From the NCBI GenBank assembly GCA_963722815.1, contig CAVROM010000010.1, forward strand, positions 310,001 to 374,000: a DNA stretch of 64,000 nucleotides. The letters are read 5' to 3'. Position numbers and translations under genes: made by a program. The DNA comes from DASQFQ01 sp963722815 (GTDB lineage: Bacteria > Actinomycetota > Thermoleophilia > Solirubrobacterales > Solirubrobacteraceae). The stretch's first letter is position 1, and each line of letters starts with the position of its first letter. This document shows positions 20,432-29,998 of this stretch, piece by piece. The notes under the pieces were generated by a model. That model saw only the letters and a program-made list of their open reading frames with translations, was not told the origin of the DNA and ran no database searches.

Positions 20432-22294
20432 ATGACCCGACACCCGCATCGCAGGACCCTCACAGGCGCCCCGCGCCTGATACGGAGAGCGAGCCTGGTC
20501 GCCGCCGCGGCGCTGGCCGTCGCCGCCGCTCCCTCCTCCGCCGCCACTGGCGCGCAGTTGGACGGCGACACGCTGCAGATCTTCGGCGACAACGGCGCCC
20601 AGAACCTGGCGATCATCAACCAGCCGAACGCCTACATCCTCGACATCGGCAACGACGGCACGGCCGACATGACGTTCGACCGCAGCACGTTCAGCAAGCT
20701 CGAGGTGGACACGAAGGGCGGCGACGACCGCGTCGACCTCATCAACGGCAGCGCCAACTTCGACACGCCGGTCACCGTCGACGGCGGCGCGGGCGACGAC
20801 ACGCTCCGCGGCGCGGCCGGCAACGAGAAGCTCCTCGGCGGCCCCGGCGATGACGACATCGACGGCAACGTCGGCGCCGACACCATCGACGGCGGCACCG
20901 GCAACGACCGGATCGAATGGGATCCGGGCGATGGCAGCGACACCGTCGACGGCGCTGCGGGCAGCGACACGCTCGACTTCAACGGCTCCAACATCGGTGA
21001 GCAGATCGGCGTCACCGCCAACGGCGCTCGCGCACGCCTCACGCGCAACGTCGCGTCGATCGACATGGACCTCGGGAGCCTCGAGCAGATCCGCGTCCGC
21101 ACCCTCGGAGGCAGCGACGCCGTCACCGTCGGCGACCTGCGCGGCACCGGCGCGTGCACCGTGTCCTCCGATCTCCGCGCCTCCGACGGCGCCGCCGACG
21201 GCGCCGCCGACAACGTGATCGTCCAGGGCACCGACGCGGCGGATCGCTTCGACGTCGGCGCCACGTCCGACGGCAAGGTCCGCGTCGACGGCTCCGGCGT
21301 GGGCGTCGAGGTCACCTCGGCCGAGACGCAGGACAACGTCGACGTCGACACGCTCGGCGGCGCCGACACGGTCGTCAGCGGGGTCAGCGTGCCGGGGCCG
21401 GGCTCCGTCACGGTCGACGGCGGCGATGGCGCCGACACGTCGATCTACAAGGGCACCGAGGGCGACGACGCCATCGGGGTGGCCCGGAACGGCACCGATC
21501 TCGTCGCGGCGTTCGTCGACGGCGGCGGCCTCGTCAACCAGCGGGCGGTCGAGAGCCTCGACGTCCGCGGCTACGGCGGCGCCGACGCCATCACCGCGCA
21601 GAACGGCATCGGCACGCTGACGGCGCTGACCATCGACGGCGGCGCGGGCGCCGACACGCTGCGCGGCGGCGACGGAGACGACACGGTGCTGGGCGGTGAC
21701 GGCGACGACATCGTGGCCGGCGGGCGCGGCGCCGACACCGCGCGGCTGGGCAACGGCGACGACCGGTTCCAGTGGAATCCGGGCGACGGCAACGACGTCG
21801 CCGAGGGCCAGTCCGGCCTCGACACGCTGGAGTTCAACGGGTCCAACATCGGCGAGCAGATCGACGTCACCGCGCAGGCGGGGCGTGTCCGGCTCACCCG
21901 CAACGTCGCCGCGGTGTCGCTGGACTTCGCGGGCTTCGAGGCCTCGAAGGTCAGGGCGCTCGGCGGCTCCGACCAGATCACGTTCGGCGACCTGGCGGGC
22001 ACCGCGCTGAAGACCAACGACGTCGACCTCTCCCAGTTCGACGGCGCGGGCGACAGCGCGGAGGACACGGTGACCGTGAACGGCCGCGACAACGCGGCGG
22101 ACCACGTGGCCGTCACCCGTGAGGGCGATCAGGTCGTGGTCGGCGGGTTCCCGGCGACCACGCGGATCAGCGGCAGCGAGTCGCTCAACGACACGCTGCG
22201 GATCAACACGCTGGGCGGGAAGGACGACGTGAGCGTCGACCCGAACGCCGAGCTCCTGATCACGCCGGTCATCGACCTGGGGGCCGGCCAGTAG
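20432..22294 (+). CDS. Secreted RTX-like calcium-binding repeat protein
   Basis: A 620-residue acidic protein with a signal peptide (RRASLVAAAALAVAAAPSSAATG) and hemolysin-type nonapeptide repeats: GGAGDDTLRGAAGNEKLLGG with GNVGADTIDGGTGNDRIEW, and GGAGADTLRGGDGDDTVLGG with GGRGADTARLGNGDDRFQW. The GGxGxDxx pattern forms calcium-stabilised parallel beta-rolls. The protein is internally duplicated: DFNGSNIGEQIGVTA at about residue 180 recurs as EFNGSNIGEQIDVTA near residue 470 with matching flanks. No toxin, protease or acyl-transferase partner gene is visible. Probably an extracellular or cell-surface structural protein. Confidence 0.85.
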   Translation: MTRHPHRRTLTGAPRLIRRASLVAAAALAVAAAPSSAATGAQLDGDTLQIFGDNGAQNLAIINQPNAYILDIGNDGTADMTFDRSTFSKLEVDTKGGDDRVDLINGSANFDTPVTVDGGAGDDTLRGAAGNEKLLGGPGDDDIDGNVGADTIDGGTGNDRIEWDPGDGSDTVDGAAGSDTLDFNGSNIGEQIGVTANGARARLTRNVASIDMDLGSLEQIRVRTLGGSDAVTVGDLRGTGACTVSSDLRASDGAADGAADNVIVQGTDAADRFDVGATSDGKVRVDGSGVGVEVTSAETQDNVDVDTLGGADTVVSGVSVPGPGSVTVDGGDGADTSIYKGTEGDDAIGVARNGTDLVAAFVDGGGLVNQRAVESLDVRGYGGADAITAQNGIGTLTALTIDGGAGADTLRGGDGDDTVLGGDGDDIVAGGRGADTARLGNGDDRFQWNPGDGNDVAEGQSGLDTLEFNGSNIGEQIDVTAQAGRVRLTRNVAAVSLDFAGFEASKVRALGGSDQITFGDLAGTALKTNDVDLSQFDGAGDSAEDTVTVNGRDNAADHVAVTREGDQVVVGGFPATTRISGSESLNDTLRINTLGGKDDVSVDPNAELLITPVIDLGAGQ

Positions 22295-22311
22295 GGATCG
22301 CGCGGTGGCCT

Positions 22312-22334
22312 GCGCGCGGCCGTCGGCCGCGCGC
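22312..22334 (+). terminator. GC-rich hairpin after the RTX gene
   Basis: GCGCGCGGCC, GTC, GGCCGCGCGC is a perfect ten-base stem with a three-base loop, 17 bases after the RTX stop. No T-tract follows, as is common in very GC-rich genomes. Confidence 0.5.
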
Positions 22335-22432
22335 GGGCCGCTCGAGTGGGTGGCGGGGTCGTGGCTGCGCCGGCGAGGAGGAGCCGGGCCTGGGGTGACA
22401 GGCTGCGGGCCATGCGAACGGAGGATGACGAC

Positions 22433-23191
22433 ATGAGGGTGTGCATCGCTGGGGCGACGGGATGGACGGGCGAGGCGATCGTGCGCGGGGTGCGTGAGGC
22501 GGCCGACCTCGAGCTGCGCTCCGCGGTCAGCCGCTCCGCGGCCGGTGGCGAGATCGACGGCGCGCCGGTCTACGCGAGCGCGGCCGAGGCGCTGGAGGGC
22601 GTCGACGTGCTGATCGACTTCACGTCGGTCGAGGCGGTCAAGGGCAACACGCTCGCCGCGATCGAGGCCGGCGTCGCGGTGGTGATCGGCACCTCGGGCC
22701 TCACCGCCGGCGACTTCGCGGACATCGACGAGGCCGCGCGCGAGCGATCGGTCGGCGTCGTCGCCTCCGGCAACTTCTCGCTCACCGCCGCGATGGCCTC
22801 CGCCGCGGCGCTGCTCGCCGCGCGCCACCTGCCGAACTGGGAGGTGATCGACTACGCGAGCGCGACGAAGCCCGACGTGCCCAGCGGCACCGCGCGCGAG
22901 CTCGCCGAGCGCCTCGGGGCGGCGCAGCTCGGCCGGCCGCTGGACCAGATCCACGGCCCGGTCGAGGCGCGCGGCGCCAGCGTCTCCGGCACCCAGGTCC
23001 ACTCGGTGCGGCTGCCGGGCTTCGTGGTGTCGACCGAGGTGGTGTTCGGCCTGCCCGACGAGCGGCTCACGATCCGCCACGACGCGGGCGGGACGCCGGG
23101 GCCTGACGTCGGTGGCACGCTGCTCGCGGCGCGCCGCGTGCCCGAGCTCGTCGGACTGACCCGCGGGCTCGACACGCTGCTCGTCAGCTAG
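22433..23191 (+). CDS. DapB-family dihydrodipicolinate reductase-like protein without the catalytic histidines
   Basis: A 252-residue protein with an N-terminal Rossmann fold (CIAGATGWTGEAIVRG), VLIDFTSVEAVKGNTLAAIEAGVAVVIGTSG, ASGNFSLTAAMASAAA, and KPDVPSGTARELAERLG. This is the DapB fold and order. The DapB signature normally has two histidines three and four residues before the conserved lysine; here that stretch is YASATKPD, so both are missing. The C-terminus (LIRHDAGGTPGPDVGGTLLAARRV-like) also differs. A reductase of another cyclic imine or a related substrate is more likely than lysine synthesis. ATG 22433 follows GGAGGATG. Confidence 0.75.
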   Translation: MRVCIAGATGWTGEAIVRGVREAADLELRSAVSRSAAGGEIDGAPVYASAAEALEGVDVLIDFTSVEAVKGNTLAAIEAGVAVVIGTSGLTAGDFADIDEAARERSVGVVASGNFSLTAAMASAAALLAARHLPNWEVIDYASATKPDVPSGTARELAERLGAAQLGRPLDQIHGPVEARGASVSGTQVHSVRLPGFVVSTEVVFGLPDERLTIRHDAGGTPGPDVGGTLLAARRVPELVGLTRGLDTLLVS

Positions 23192-23219
23192 GCGCCAAGC
23201 CAGGCAGCTTGGTGCCTAG
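23188..23219. terminator. Bidirectional terminator hairpin carrying both convergent stop codons
   Basis: CTAGGCGCCAAGC (23188-23200) pairs with GCTTGGTGCCTAG (23207-23219) over 13 positions with one G-U pair in one orientation; the loop is CAGGCA. The stop codon of the DapB-like gene (23189-23191) and that of the mannosidase on the other strand (23216-23218) both lie inside the stem. Confidence 0.7.
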
Positions 23220-26072
23220 CGGGGGCGGCTGAGCGCGACGGTCACGATCGCGAACGGCCGGTAGGGCACGATCCGCGTCGCCGTCGCGCTCGGCGGGCGC
23301 GAGGCTGTCCTCAAGCAGATTGGCGAAATGGGCTTCGGCGAACGGGACGCCGACGCGCAACCGCGCCCGCCCGCGGCCGCCGTGCGCCTCGTACAGCCGC
23401 ACGACGACGCCGTCGCCGTCCTCGGCCGGCTTGACGGTGTCGACCAGGAGCCCTCGCGCGCGAACCAGCACCCCGGCGCCGCGTCGGCTCGCCGACCAGC
23501 AGCGGCGCGTTGAAGCGCAGCGCCTCGGCGGTCACCCCGGCGTCCTGCCATCCGCCCGCGTGCGGGAAGACCGCGAAGGCGAGCTCGTGGGCGCCGCGGT
23601 CGGCGTCCGGGTCGGGCCAGCGCGGCGAGCGGAGCAGGGTCATCCGCATCTCGCCGCCGAGCGTCGACCAGCCGTAGGTCGCCGCCGAGAGCAGCGCGAC
23701 GCCGAAGCCGTGCTCCGAGAGATCGGCGAAGCGATGGCCGGGCACCTCGTACTGCGCGAGCGTCGGCGCGGGTGGAGTAGTGGTCGGGCGCTCGACGACG
23801 CCGAACTGCATCTCGTAGGTCGCCCGCGGCGCGAGCACGGCGACTGGGAAGCGCACCTTCAGGGCCTTCCGGTCCTCGCTGCCAGTCGATCGCGCAGTGG
23901 AACTCGAGCCGCGGCGCCTCGGCGTCGAGGCGCACCGTCTGGCGCATCCGGCTGCGGTCGCCGATCGGGCGCTCGAAGGCCACCTCGAGCGCGCAGCGGA
24001 TCGGCGAGCGCGACCTCGGCGGACGTCGCGGGCGGGCAGTCGGCGCGGGTCTCGAGGTGGAACGGGTCGAGGTCCCAGGCCTCGAAGTCGGTCGGGCGGT
24101 CGTCGTAGAGCTCGAGCACGTTGCCGGGCGCAGCCATCGCCTCGCGGCCGCCGGCGACGAGCGAGCGCAGCGTCCCGTCGCGGCCGAGGACCGCGCGGAG
24201 GATCCCGTTGTCGAGGATGAAGGACCGCGCCTCCGACGACGCTGACCTGCCCCGCGTCTCGACGAGGCTCCCGATGCCGCACGGCGGCGCCTCGGCGAAC
24301 GGCGAGCCCGGAGGGCCCGACGACCTCGCGCCGCGCGACGCCGATCGTGTTCACGACGCCGCCGCGGCAGCAGCCGGTCGCGCACCGCGCCCGCGGCGGC
24401 CTCCACCTCGGCCAGGTCACGCTCCGCCCGCGCGTGCACCTCGCCGATCGAGGATCCCGGCAGGATGTCGTGGAAGTGGTTGAGCAGGAGCGTCTGCCAG
24501 GCGTCCTCCAGGCCGGCCGGCTCGCCCGCCACCGCCGCCAGCAGCTCGGCGTCGTGCAGCGCCCGCTCGGCGCGGCGGCTCGCGCGCTTGGTGCGCGCCT
24601 GGGTCGTGTACGTGCCGCGGTGGTACTCGAAGTAGAGCTCGCCCACGACCTCCGGCCACTCGGACGACGCCCGAGCTCGCCGAAGAACGCCTCGGGGTCG
24701 CCGATCGTCGTGCGCGGGACGCCCTGAAGGTCCGCGACGCGCGCCAGCGTCTCGAGCATCTCCTCCGTCGGCCCGCCGCCGCCGTCGCCCCAGCCGAACA
24801 CGCAGCAGCGACTGCGCCGACCGCTCGTGGTCCTTGAAGTCGCGCGCCGCCCGGCGCAGCTCCGGCACGGTCGCCTCGGCGTTGTAGGTGTCGGCGGGCG
24901 GGAAGTGCGCGAGCACCGAGCGAGCCGTCGATGCCGACCCAGCGGAACGTGTGGTGCGTCGGGCGTCGTTGAAGCGGTTCCAGGACAGCTTCTGGGTCAG
25001 GAAGCCGCTGATGCCGGCGCCGCGCATGAGCTGCGGGAGCTGGCCGTTGTAGCCGAACACGTCGGGGTTCCAGAACACCTCGGCGCGGCGCCCGAACTCG
25101 CGCTCGAAGAAGCGCTGGCCGTAGAGGAACTGGCGGACCAGCGACTCGCCCGCCGGGAGGTTGCAGTCCGGCTCGACCCAGGTGCCGCCGACCGGCAGCC
25201 ACTGCCCGCGCTCGACGGCGCGTTGGATGCGCGCCCACAGCCCCGGCTCACGGTCGCGGATCCACGCGTACTGCTGCGCCTGCGAGCACGCGAAGCGGTA
25301 GTCCGGGTAGCGCTCCATCAGCCGCAGCTGGGTCGCGAACGTGCGCACGCACTTGCGGTACGTCTCCTCGAGCGGCCACAGCCAGGCGGTGTCGATGTGC
25401 GCGTGGCCGATCGCGGTGATCTCGTGCGTCCGCGTGCCGTTGCGGCGCTCCAGCAGCCGGGTGAGGATCTCCCGGTCGCCCGTGTTGCAGAAGCGGTTGA
25501 GCTCGCGCAGCAGCTCGCCGCCCCAGGCGCCTCCTGCTCCTCGTCCATCAGCGCCGCGAGCACGCCGAGGTCGCAGGCCAGCGCCCATGCGTCAGGATCG
25601 AAGCGCGCGATCTCGCAGCGTTCGAGCCGGAACGCCGGCGGGATCGGCTCCGGCCGCTGCGACGGCGGGTTCAGCTCCGCCCAGCCGAACAGCCCGTTGC
25701 AGGCGATCTCCACCCGCGCGCCGACCCGTCCCCGGCCGGAGCAAGCGTGGCGGCGATGCGGTCGCGCCCCGCGCCGCTGACCAGCCCCTGCACCGGCTCG
25801 CCGTCGAGCCATACCGTCGCCTCGGAGTTCGTCACCAAGAGCAGGTCGACCCGGGAGGCCGCCCACGCCTCCGGGACCTCGGCCGCGACGTCCAGCCACC
25901 ACGTCGCCCACAGCGGCCCGAGCTCCATCCCCAGCTCAGCGTCCCGCTCGGCCCCGTCCGGCCCGGTGATCCGCATGGCGTCGACCGGCTGCGTCTCGGG
26001 ATAGACGAGCGCCGCCGCCTCCCGTGTCGCCTGGCGGACACGCTCGCGCGTGTAGTCCGGATGGGCGGCCAT
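23216..26072 (-). CDS. GH38-family alpha-mannosidase (several frame breaks)
   Basis: Glycoside hydrolase family 38, about 950 residues when corrected. A beta-rich N-terminal domain is followed by the catalytic domain with the zinc-site motif AIGHAHIDTAWLWPLEET, the nucleophile Asp in EVFWNPDVFGYNGQLPQ, and LLNHFHDILPGSSIGEVHA; a C-terminal beta-sandwich region contains LEFHCAIDW and YEVPGHRFADLSEHGFG. Frame breaks occur near 25735, 25530, 24925, 24800, 24670, 24350, 24240, 24000, 23880, 23780 and 23480. ATG 26072 has AGGA eight bases upstream; ATG 26081 is an alternative. It removes alpha-mannose from glycans, probably in the cytoplasm since no signal peptide is seen. Convergent with the DapB-like gene. 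Confidence 0.82.
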
Positions 26073-26099
26073 GGCTGGCATCCTGTCAGTGCGGGCGCC

Positions 26100-26891
26100 A
26101 TGAGCACGCGCAGGCAAGAAACGATCGTCGCAGCCGGGGTCCGCTGGGCCGAGGCCGACACGCGGGTGCGGGCGCTGCTGCTCAAGGGCTCACTCGCACG
26201 CGGCGACGCCGACGAGCGCTCGGACGTCGACTTCCTCGTCGTCGCGCACCCCGGGCAGCTCGAGGCGCTCTGGGCGGACCGGGTGACCGTGGCGGAGGGG
26301 CTCGGGGGCTGGCTCGGCGGCTTCGACGAGGTCGCGTGGCAGGCGCCGCACACGTTCATCGGGTTCTGCGACGGCCCAGTGAAGGTGGATTTCTTCTTCC
26401 AGGAGGGCGAGCCGCGGGTCGATCCGTGGCTCCGCGACGGCTTCCGCGCGCTGGTCGACGAGCACGGACTCGCCGACCGGCTGCGCACGCAGCTCCAGGC
26501 GCCGCTCGAGCCGCCCGACCTCTCCGGCTTCGACGCACACGCCTGGGACTGGCTGTGGGCGGCGCGGCTCAAGCTGCGCCGGCCCGGGCACGAATGGCTC
26601 GTGTACCTCGAGCTCGTCAAGTTCGTCGAAACGATGCTGCTGGCCGGGTTCGGCGCGCTGGCGCCGGAGCCGTGGCGCGGCGTGCTCCGCATGCAGGAGC
26701 GGCTGCCGGCCGAGGCCCGCGAGGAGCTTCGCCGCGCGCTGCCGGCCGCGCCCGAGGACGCCGAGCTGCGTCGCGCGCTGCGCGCCACGATCGCGAGCTA
26801 CGTCGGGCTCCGGCCGCGACTGGCCGCCGAGTGCGGGATGCCGCTCGCGGATGAGCTCGCCGCGCAGGTGCTGCCGGTGCTCACGGGCTGA
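26100..26891 (+). CDS. Nucleotidyltransferase-fold protein
   Basis: A 263-residue protein with the pol-beta-type nucleotidyltransferase signature LLKGSLARGDADERSDVDFLV (Gly-Ser followed by the DxD metal site) at residues about 26-46, then VKVDFFF, which may supply the third aspartate, and a C-terminal helical region (AWDWLWAARLKLRRPGHEWLVYLELVKFVE). The arrangement resembles ANT(6)-like and related streptomycin-adenylyltransferase-fold proteins, but close motif identity is lacking, so the substrate is unknown. Divergent from the mannosidase with only 27 bases between starts. Confidence 0.78.
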   Translation: MSTRRQETIVAAGVRWAEADTRVRALLLKGSLARGDADERSDVDFLVVAHPGQLEALWADRVTVAEGLGGWLGGFDEVAWQAPHTFIGFCDGPVKVDFFFQEGEPRVDPWLRDGFRALVDEHGLADRLRTQLQAPLEPPDLSGFDAHAWDWLWAARLKLRRPGHEWLVYLELVKFVETMLLAGFGALAPEPWRGVLRMQERLPAEAREELRRALPAAPEDAELRRALRATIASYVGLRPRLAAECGMPLADELAAQVLPVLTG

Positions 26892-26909
26892 TCGTGGGTA
26901 TGGCGGGAC

Positions 26910-28426
26910 ATGCGCCTCGCCCCGACCAGCGACCTGTGGTGGAAGAACGCGGTCGTCTACTGCCTCGACGTCGAGACCTTCCACCACGACTTCGACGGCC
27001 TGATCGACCACATCGACCACGTCGCCGACCTCGGCGCCACCTGCATCTGGCTGATGCCGTTCTACCCGACGCCCAACCAGGACGACGGCTACGACATCAG
27101 CGACTACCTCGGCGTCGACCCGCGGCTCGGCGACCTCGGCGACGTGCCCGAGGCGATCCGCCACGCGACCGACCGCGGGCTGCGCGTGCTCGCCGACCTG
27201 GTCTGCAACCACACCTCGATCCAGCACCCGTGGTTCCAGGTCGCCCGCGCCGATCCCGGCTCGCCGTACCGCGCCTACTACGTCTGGAGCGACGACCCGT
27301 CGAAAGAGAAGGGCACTACGCCCGACAACTGGACGTTCGACGACGAGGCCGGGCGCTACTACATGCATCGCTTCCAGCCCTTTCAGCCCGACCTCGACAT
27401 CACCAACCCGGAGGTCCGGCACCAGATCGCCAAGACGGTCGGCTTCTGGCTCCAGCTGGGCGTCTCGGGCTTCCGCATGGACGCCGTCCCGTTCCTGGTC
27501 GAGACGGTCGGCACCGACGAGGCGGGCTCCGACGAGCCGCGCCGCTGGCTGCACGAGCTGCGCGAGTTCGCGTTGCGCCGGCGCGGCGACGCGATGCTGA
27601 TGGGCGAGGTCAACGTCGAGGTGGATCAGCTCGAGTCCTACTTCGAGGATCACGGGGACGCGCTGCACCTGCAGCTCGGCTTCCTCATCAACCAGCGCGC
27701 TGTGGCTGTCGCTCGCGCGCGGCGAGGCGGCGCCGCTCGAGGACCTGATCCGCACGCTCCCGGTGCCGCCGCAGGACAGCGGCTGGGCGACGTTCCTGCG
27801 CAACCACGACGAGCTGTCGCTCGACAAGCTCGACGAGGCCGAGCGCGACGACGTCTTCGCGGCGTTCGGGCCGGAGAAGAACATGCAGATCTACGGCCAC
27901 GGCATCCGCCGCCGGGTCGGCGAGCATGCTCGGCGGCGACGGCCCGCGGCTGCGGATGGCGTGGTCGCTGCTGCTCTCGCTGCCCGGGACGCCGGTGATC
28001 CTCTACGGCGACGAGATCGGCATGGTTGAGGACCTCGGGCGCGAGGGGCGGATGGCGGTGCGCGTGCCGATGGAGTGGGCCGAGGTCGCCGAGCAGCGCC
28101 GCGACGACGACTCACTGCTGCAGTTCATGTCCAAGCTCGTCCACCAGCGGCACGACACGCCCGAGCTCGGCTGGGGCGAGAGCCGGCTGCTCGAGAACGA
28201 GCCGCCGGCGCTGTTCGCCCACCGCTGCGACTGGCAGGGCTCGACCGTGTTCGCGCTCCACAACCTGAGCGACGAGACGGTCACCGCCGAGCTCGACCTC
28301 GGCGACGGCGTCGACGGCGTCGACGACCTGCTGGAGCGCCGCGACCACCACGTCGAGGGCGGGCGGCTGCAGGTGGAGCTGGGCGCCTACGGCTACCTGT
28401 GGTTGCGCGCGACGCGCGCGAGCTGA
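26910..28426 (+). CDS. GH13-family alpha-glucanase/trehalose synthase-like enzyme (two frame breaks)
   Basis: About 505 residues with the GH13 barrel: LGATCIWLMPFYPTPNQDDGYDISDY, VLADLVCNHTS (region I), GFRMDAVPF with the nucleophile Asp (region II), MGEVNVE with the acid/base Glu (region III), and FLRNHDELS with the transition-state Asp (region IV). The PFYPTPNQDDGYD block is closest to trehalose synthase (TreS) and related GH13 subfamilies. Single extra bases near 27700 and 27920 break the frame. ATG 26910 follows the nucleotidyltransferase gene by 18 bases. Its 3' end overlaps the convergent SDR gene by 34 bases. Confidence 0.82.
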
Positions 28427-29403
28427 GTCGCCGCGACCGCCGCGCCCGCGCCCGCGGCGGCGGCGAGCGGTCGCTTGTGGGTCGTCAGCCACAGCTGCGG
28501 TGAGCGGCCGTGGGCCTTGCCGTCGAACATCCCGTGCGCGCCGGGGTCGCCGGGCGGCGGCTCGAACAGGTTGTCCTTGCGCGTCGAGGGGTCGATCGGC
28601 TTCGCCGCCTCCTGCGCCTTGATGTTGGTGCCGCCGAGGTAGCGGTCCATCAGCCCGGAGGCGACCCGCTCGCCGAGGATCGTGTAGACGGTCGGGAAGC
28701 CCACCCACAGCTCGCGCTTCGGGTGCTCGGCCGCCCAGGCGATCGCGCGGGCGGCGACCTCCGGCTGGTAGATCGGCGGCACCGGCTGCGGGTGCCGGTG
28801 CAGGCGGGTGCGGACCCAGTCGAACTGCGGCGTGTTGTGGCCGGGCAGCTGGACGAGGCTGACCTTGACGTTCGAGCCCTCGTCGATCAGCTCGGCGCGC
28901 AGCGAGTCGAGCGCGCCCTTGACCGCGTGCTTGGCGCCGCAGTAGCTCGACTGCAGCGGGATGCCGCGGCGGGAGAGCGCGGAGCCGACCTGGACGATCG
29001 CGCCGCGGTCGCGCGGGCGGAAGCGCCGGAGGGCGGCCTGGATGCCGTGGATCGAGCCGAGGTAGGTGACCTGGGTGACGCGCAGCAGCTCCTCCGGCGT
29101 GCACTCCCACAGCTCAGCCAGCACCGCGGTCATGGCGACGTTCACCCACACGTCGATCTCGCCCAGCTCCTCCTCGATCTCGCGCGCGGCGGCCTCGACG
29201 GCGTCCGCGTCGGCGACGTCGGCGGGAGCGACGCAGGCGCGGCGGCCCGCCTCGCGCACCTCTGCGGCGGCGGCGTCGAGGCGGTCGCGGCCACGGGCGA
29301 TCAGCCCGACGTCGTAACCGCGGGCGGCGAACTCCCGCACGCACGCGCGGCCGATGCCGGCGGAGGCTCCGGTGATCGCGACGACCTTCCGTTCGAGGCT
29401 CAT
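28393..29403 (-). CDS. SDR-family oxidoreductase with C-terminal extension
   Basis: A 336-residue short-chain dehydrogenase: TGASAGIG at about residue 11, an unusual WVNVAMTAVLAELWE in place of the common NNAG, VGSALSRRGIP with the catalytic Ser, and YCGAKHAVKGALDSLRAEL with Tyr and Lys. The 90-residue extension after the SDR core (from YLGGTNIKAQ) ends in an alanine-rich helix (PLAAAAGAGAAVAATQLARV) that may associate with membrane. This long form is common among actinobacterial SDRs annotated near stress genes. ATG 29403. Substrate unknown. Confidence 0.88.
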   Translation of the reverse strand: MSLERKVVAITGASAGIGRACVREFAARGYDVGLIARGRDRLDAAAAEVREAGRRACVAPADVADADAVEAAAREIEEELGEIDVWVNVAMTAVLAELWECTPEELLRVTQVTYLGSIHGIQAALRRFRPRDRGAIVQVGSALSRRGIPLQSSYCGAKHAVKGALDSLRAELIDEGSNVKVSLVQLPGHNTPQFDWVRTRLHRHPQPVPPIYQPEVAARAIAWAAEHPKRELWVGFPTVYTILGERVASGLMDRYLGGTNIKAQEAAKPIDPSTRKDNLFEPPPGDPGAHGMFDGKAHGRSPQLWLTTHKRPLAAAAGAGAAVAATQLARVARNHR

Positions 29404-29460
29404 GCTTCGGGTACTGCCCGCGGTGCCGCCGGTTGACACGGGGCGACGCACCACCCACGC

Positions 29461-29481
29461 GGGGTGAGGCGGCCTCACCCC
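29461..29481. promoter_or_regulatory. 9-bp inverted repeat upstream of the LOR gene
   Basis: GGGGTGAGG, CGG, CCTCACCCC is a perfect dyad 23 bases before ATG 29505. A TTGACA at 29433-29438 stands upstream, so this could be an operator overlapping a transcript start or a leader hairpin. Confidence 0.4.
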
Positions 29482-29504
29482 CACGGCTGGGACCGTGACG
29501 GCCG

Positions 29505-29981
29505 ATGAAGGGCCGGCGCTTCCAGATGCGCGACAAGCTGGTGTCGATCGGCGATGACGCCTGGATCGAGGACGACCGCGGCGAGCGCGTCTACAAGGTC
29601 GACGGCAAGGCGCTGCGGATCCGCGACACGTTCGTGCTCGAGGATCGTGAGGGCAACGAGGTCGCCAAGATCCAGGAGCGCAGGCTGCGGGTGCGCGACA
29701 CGATGAAGATCGCGCGCGACGGCCGCACGGTCGCGACCGTTCACAAGGCGCTCGTCGGCTTCCGCGACCGCTTCAGGATCGAGGTCGAGGACGGCGAGGA
29801 GCTTCGCGCCCACGGCAACATCCTCGACCACGAGTACGAGATCCGGCGCGACGGCGACACCGTGGCGCACGTGTCGAAGAAGTGGTTCCGCGTCCGCGAT
29901 ACGTATGGGGTCGATCGCGGGGAGGACGAGGCCCTGATCCTTGCGATGATGGTCGCGCTCGACGATATGAACCGCGGCTGA
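29505..29981 (+). CDS. LURP-one-related (LOR/DUF567) family protein
   Basis: A 158-residue protein with the tubby-like beta-barrel pattern of LURP-one-related proteins: MRDKLVSIGDDAWIEDDRGE, YKVDGKALRIRDTFVLEDREG, VATVHKALVGFRDRFRIEVEDG and VSKKWFRVRDTYGVD. The repeated (V/L)RDT turns and the central conserved helix (DEALILAMMVALDDM) fit the family. It may bind phospholipid, as proposed for related proteins, but the bacterial role is unsettled. The frame is intact. Confidence 0.85.
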   Translation: MKGRRFQMRDKLVSIGDDAWIEDDRGERVYKVDGKALRIRDTFVLEDREGNEVAKIQERRLRVRDTMKIARDGRTVATVHKALVGFRDRFRIEVEDGEELRAHGNILDHEYEIRRDGDTVAHVSKKWFRVRDTYGVDRGEDEALILAMMVALDDMNRG

Positions 29982-29998
29982 GGCCGTATCCTCGGCGC

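Noticed and set aside
20417..23080. Long minus-strand open frame of 887 codons opposite the RTX and DapB-like genes
   Set aside because: It is a by-product of the GC-rich repeat codons; its translation is low-complexity Arg/Val/Asp/Ala with no domain, and it spans two well-supported plus-strand genes.
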